Positions 5,110 to 5,516 of a stretch of 5,516 nucleotides of DNA are shown here, in pieces. This stretch comes from Actinomycetes bacterium (lineage in GTDB: Bacteria > Actinomycetota > Actinomycetes > Streptosporangiales > Streptosporangiaceae), in assembly GCA_025964635.1 (NCBI GenBank), contig JAOPYP010000289.1, positions 1 to 5,516 on the forward strand, in the 5' to 3' direction. The position numbers and the translations under genes are program-made. Every line of letters starts with the position of its first letter. Positions within the stretch are counted from its first letter, which is position 1. The notes below the pieces were generated by a model, which did not search any database, had not been told where the DNA came from, and worked only from the letters and a program-made list of their open reading frames with translations.

Positions 5110-5516
5110 TCAGGGCTGCAGTCCATCCCAGGACCATCGCGGGATGGTCATCCCCTCGGGAACCTCGTCAGCCGACTCGTGATAGCGCGACATGGTCGTG
5201 GTCGTGGCCCACGCGAAGTAGTCATGCAGCACCTGCCGGAGTGGCCCGGCCGCTTCCAGGCCGGCATCTTGCATCGCCTGGTCAAAGCAGTCGACCGCCC
5301 GGCGGTCCATCTCCTCGTGCGGGCCGTTACCGCTGTGGATCCGCACCACCGAGGTCTCGTCTCCGTAGATGCCGGAGTACGTGGCGGGGCCACCCAGGGC
5401 CTCGGCCCAGTAGGCGGCGAGGCGCTCGCTGTGCTGCGGATGGAATCCGTGGCTGAACGCGTGGCTGACTATCTCGTCGGCCATCACCCGGGAGTGCCAG
5501 GCCTCGGCCAGGCGGA
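5110..5516 (-). CDS. Truncated (2/2) globin, group II-like, 5'-truncated by window edge
   Basis: The C-terminal part, about 134 codons, of a haem protein of the truncated globin family, which binds O2 or NO or serves in redox and stress roles. The reading frame stays open to the right edge, continuing upstream as RLAEAWHSR, so the GTG at 5487 is not the start. Counting that GTG as residue 1, helix E and the GGP turn appear as ERLAAYWAEALGGPATYS (21-38). The proximal F8 His is H51 in VVRIHSG, and the tail is typical, with a Trp pair (W118, W120) in PRWSWDGL. Aligned to M. tuberculosis group II globin O, with no gap from helix B to helix E, the distal residues differ: His at B10 (codon 5494-5496), Phe11 at CD1, His19 at E7 and probably Phe68 at G8. 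A terminator-like hairpin follows the stop. Confidence 0.88.
   Translation of the reverse strand, partial: RLAEAWHSRVMADEIVSHAFSHGFHPQHSERLAAYWAEALGGPATYSGIYGDETSVVRIHSGNGPHEEMDRRAVDCFDQAMQDAGLEAAGPLRQVLHDYFAWATTTTMSRYHESADEVPEGMTIPRWSWDGLQP

Noticed and set aside
5485..5487. GTG as the start codon of the globin
   Set aside because: The frame continues without a stop to the window edge, and the upstream residues RLAEAWHSR match helix B of the globin fold, so the true start lies outside the window.

Overview
The window is very GC-rich, with G or C at most third codon positions, short intergenic gaps and purine-rich ribosome binding sites. The families present (a YgeY-like M20 hydrolase, a short Ser-type dienelactone hydrolase, a small ABM-like protein beside a LuxR-type regulator, a stand-alone MOSC protein and a truncated globin) fit a chromosome of an Actinomycetota bacterium (Streptomyces-like or a related order). 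No genus can be assigned. I see no insertion sequence, phage gene, tRNA, rRNA or CRISPR array. The region looks like ordinary metabolic or accessory chromosome rather than an island.

Layout from left to right. Bases 8-1192 (minus) encode a complete M20 metallohydrolase. Bases 1349-1927 (minus) encode a small alpha/beta-hydrolase of the dienelactone hydrolase family, and 1987-2187 (minus) a 66-residue membrane protein. These two probably form a two-gene unit that ends at a hairpin near 1269-1287. The M20 gene follows and may have its own leaderless promoter. Bases 2188-2578 are a 391-base divergent intergenic region with no convincing gene but with several perfect dyads. Two of them (2315-2330 and 2512-2527) look like operators. 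Bases 2579-2869 (plus) encode a 96-residue ABM-like ferredoxin-fold protein, followed after 24 bases by a 380-residue LuxR-type regulator (2894-4036, plus). The regulator converges on a MOSC-domain protein (4069-4923, minus), and a stem-loop spans the short gap between them. The MOSC gene has a recognisable promoter (TTGACC, 17 bases, GATGAT). The right edge (5110 to beyond 5516, minus) holds the C-terminal part of a truncated globin, with a strong terminator-like hairpin just after its stop.

How the genes work together is mostly inference. The ABM-like protein and the LuxR-type regulator are the clearest functional pair: same strand, tight spacing and a palindromic promoter region. The other genes look like independent housekeeping or stress enzymes. 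The most unusual protein-level signal is in the globin. A nearly gap-free alignment to the group II globin family puts His at B10 and E7 and Phe at CD1, and probably Phe at G8, where the classical group has Tyr, Ala, Tyr and Trp. I did not find a clear, wholly new multi-gene system.
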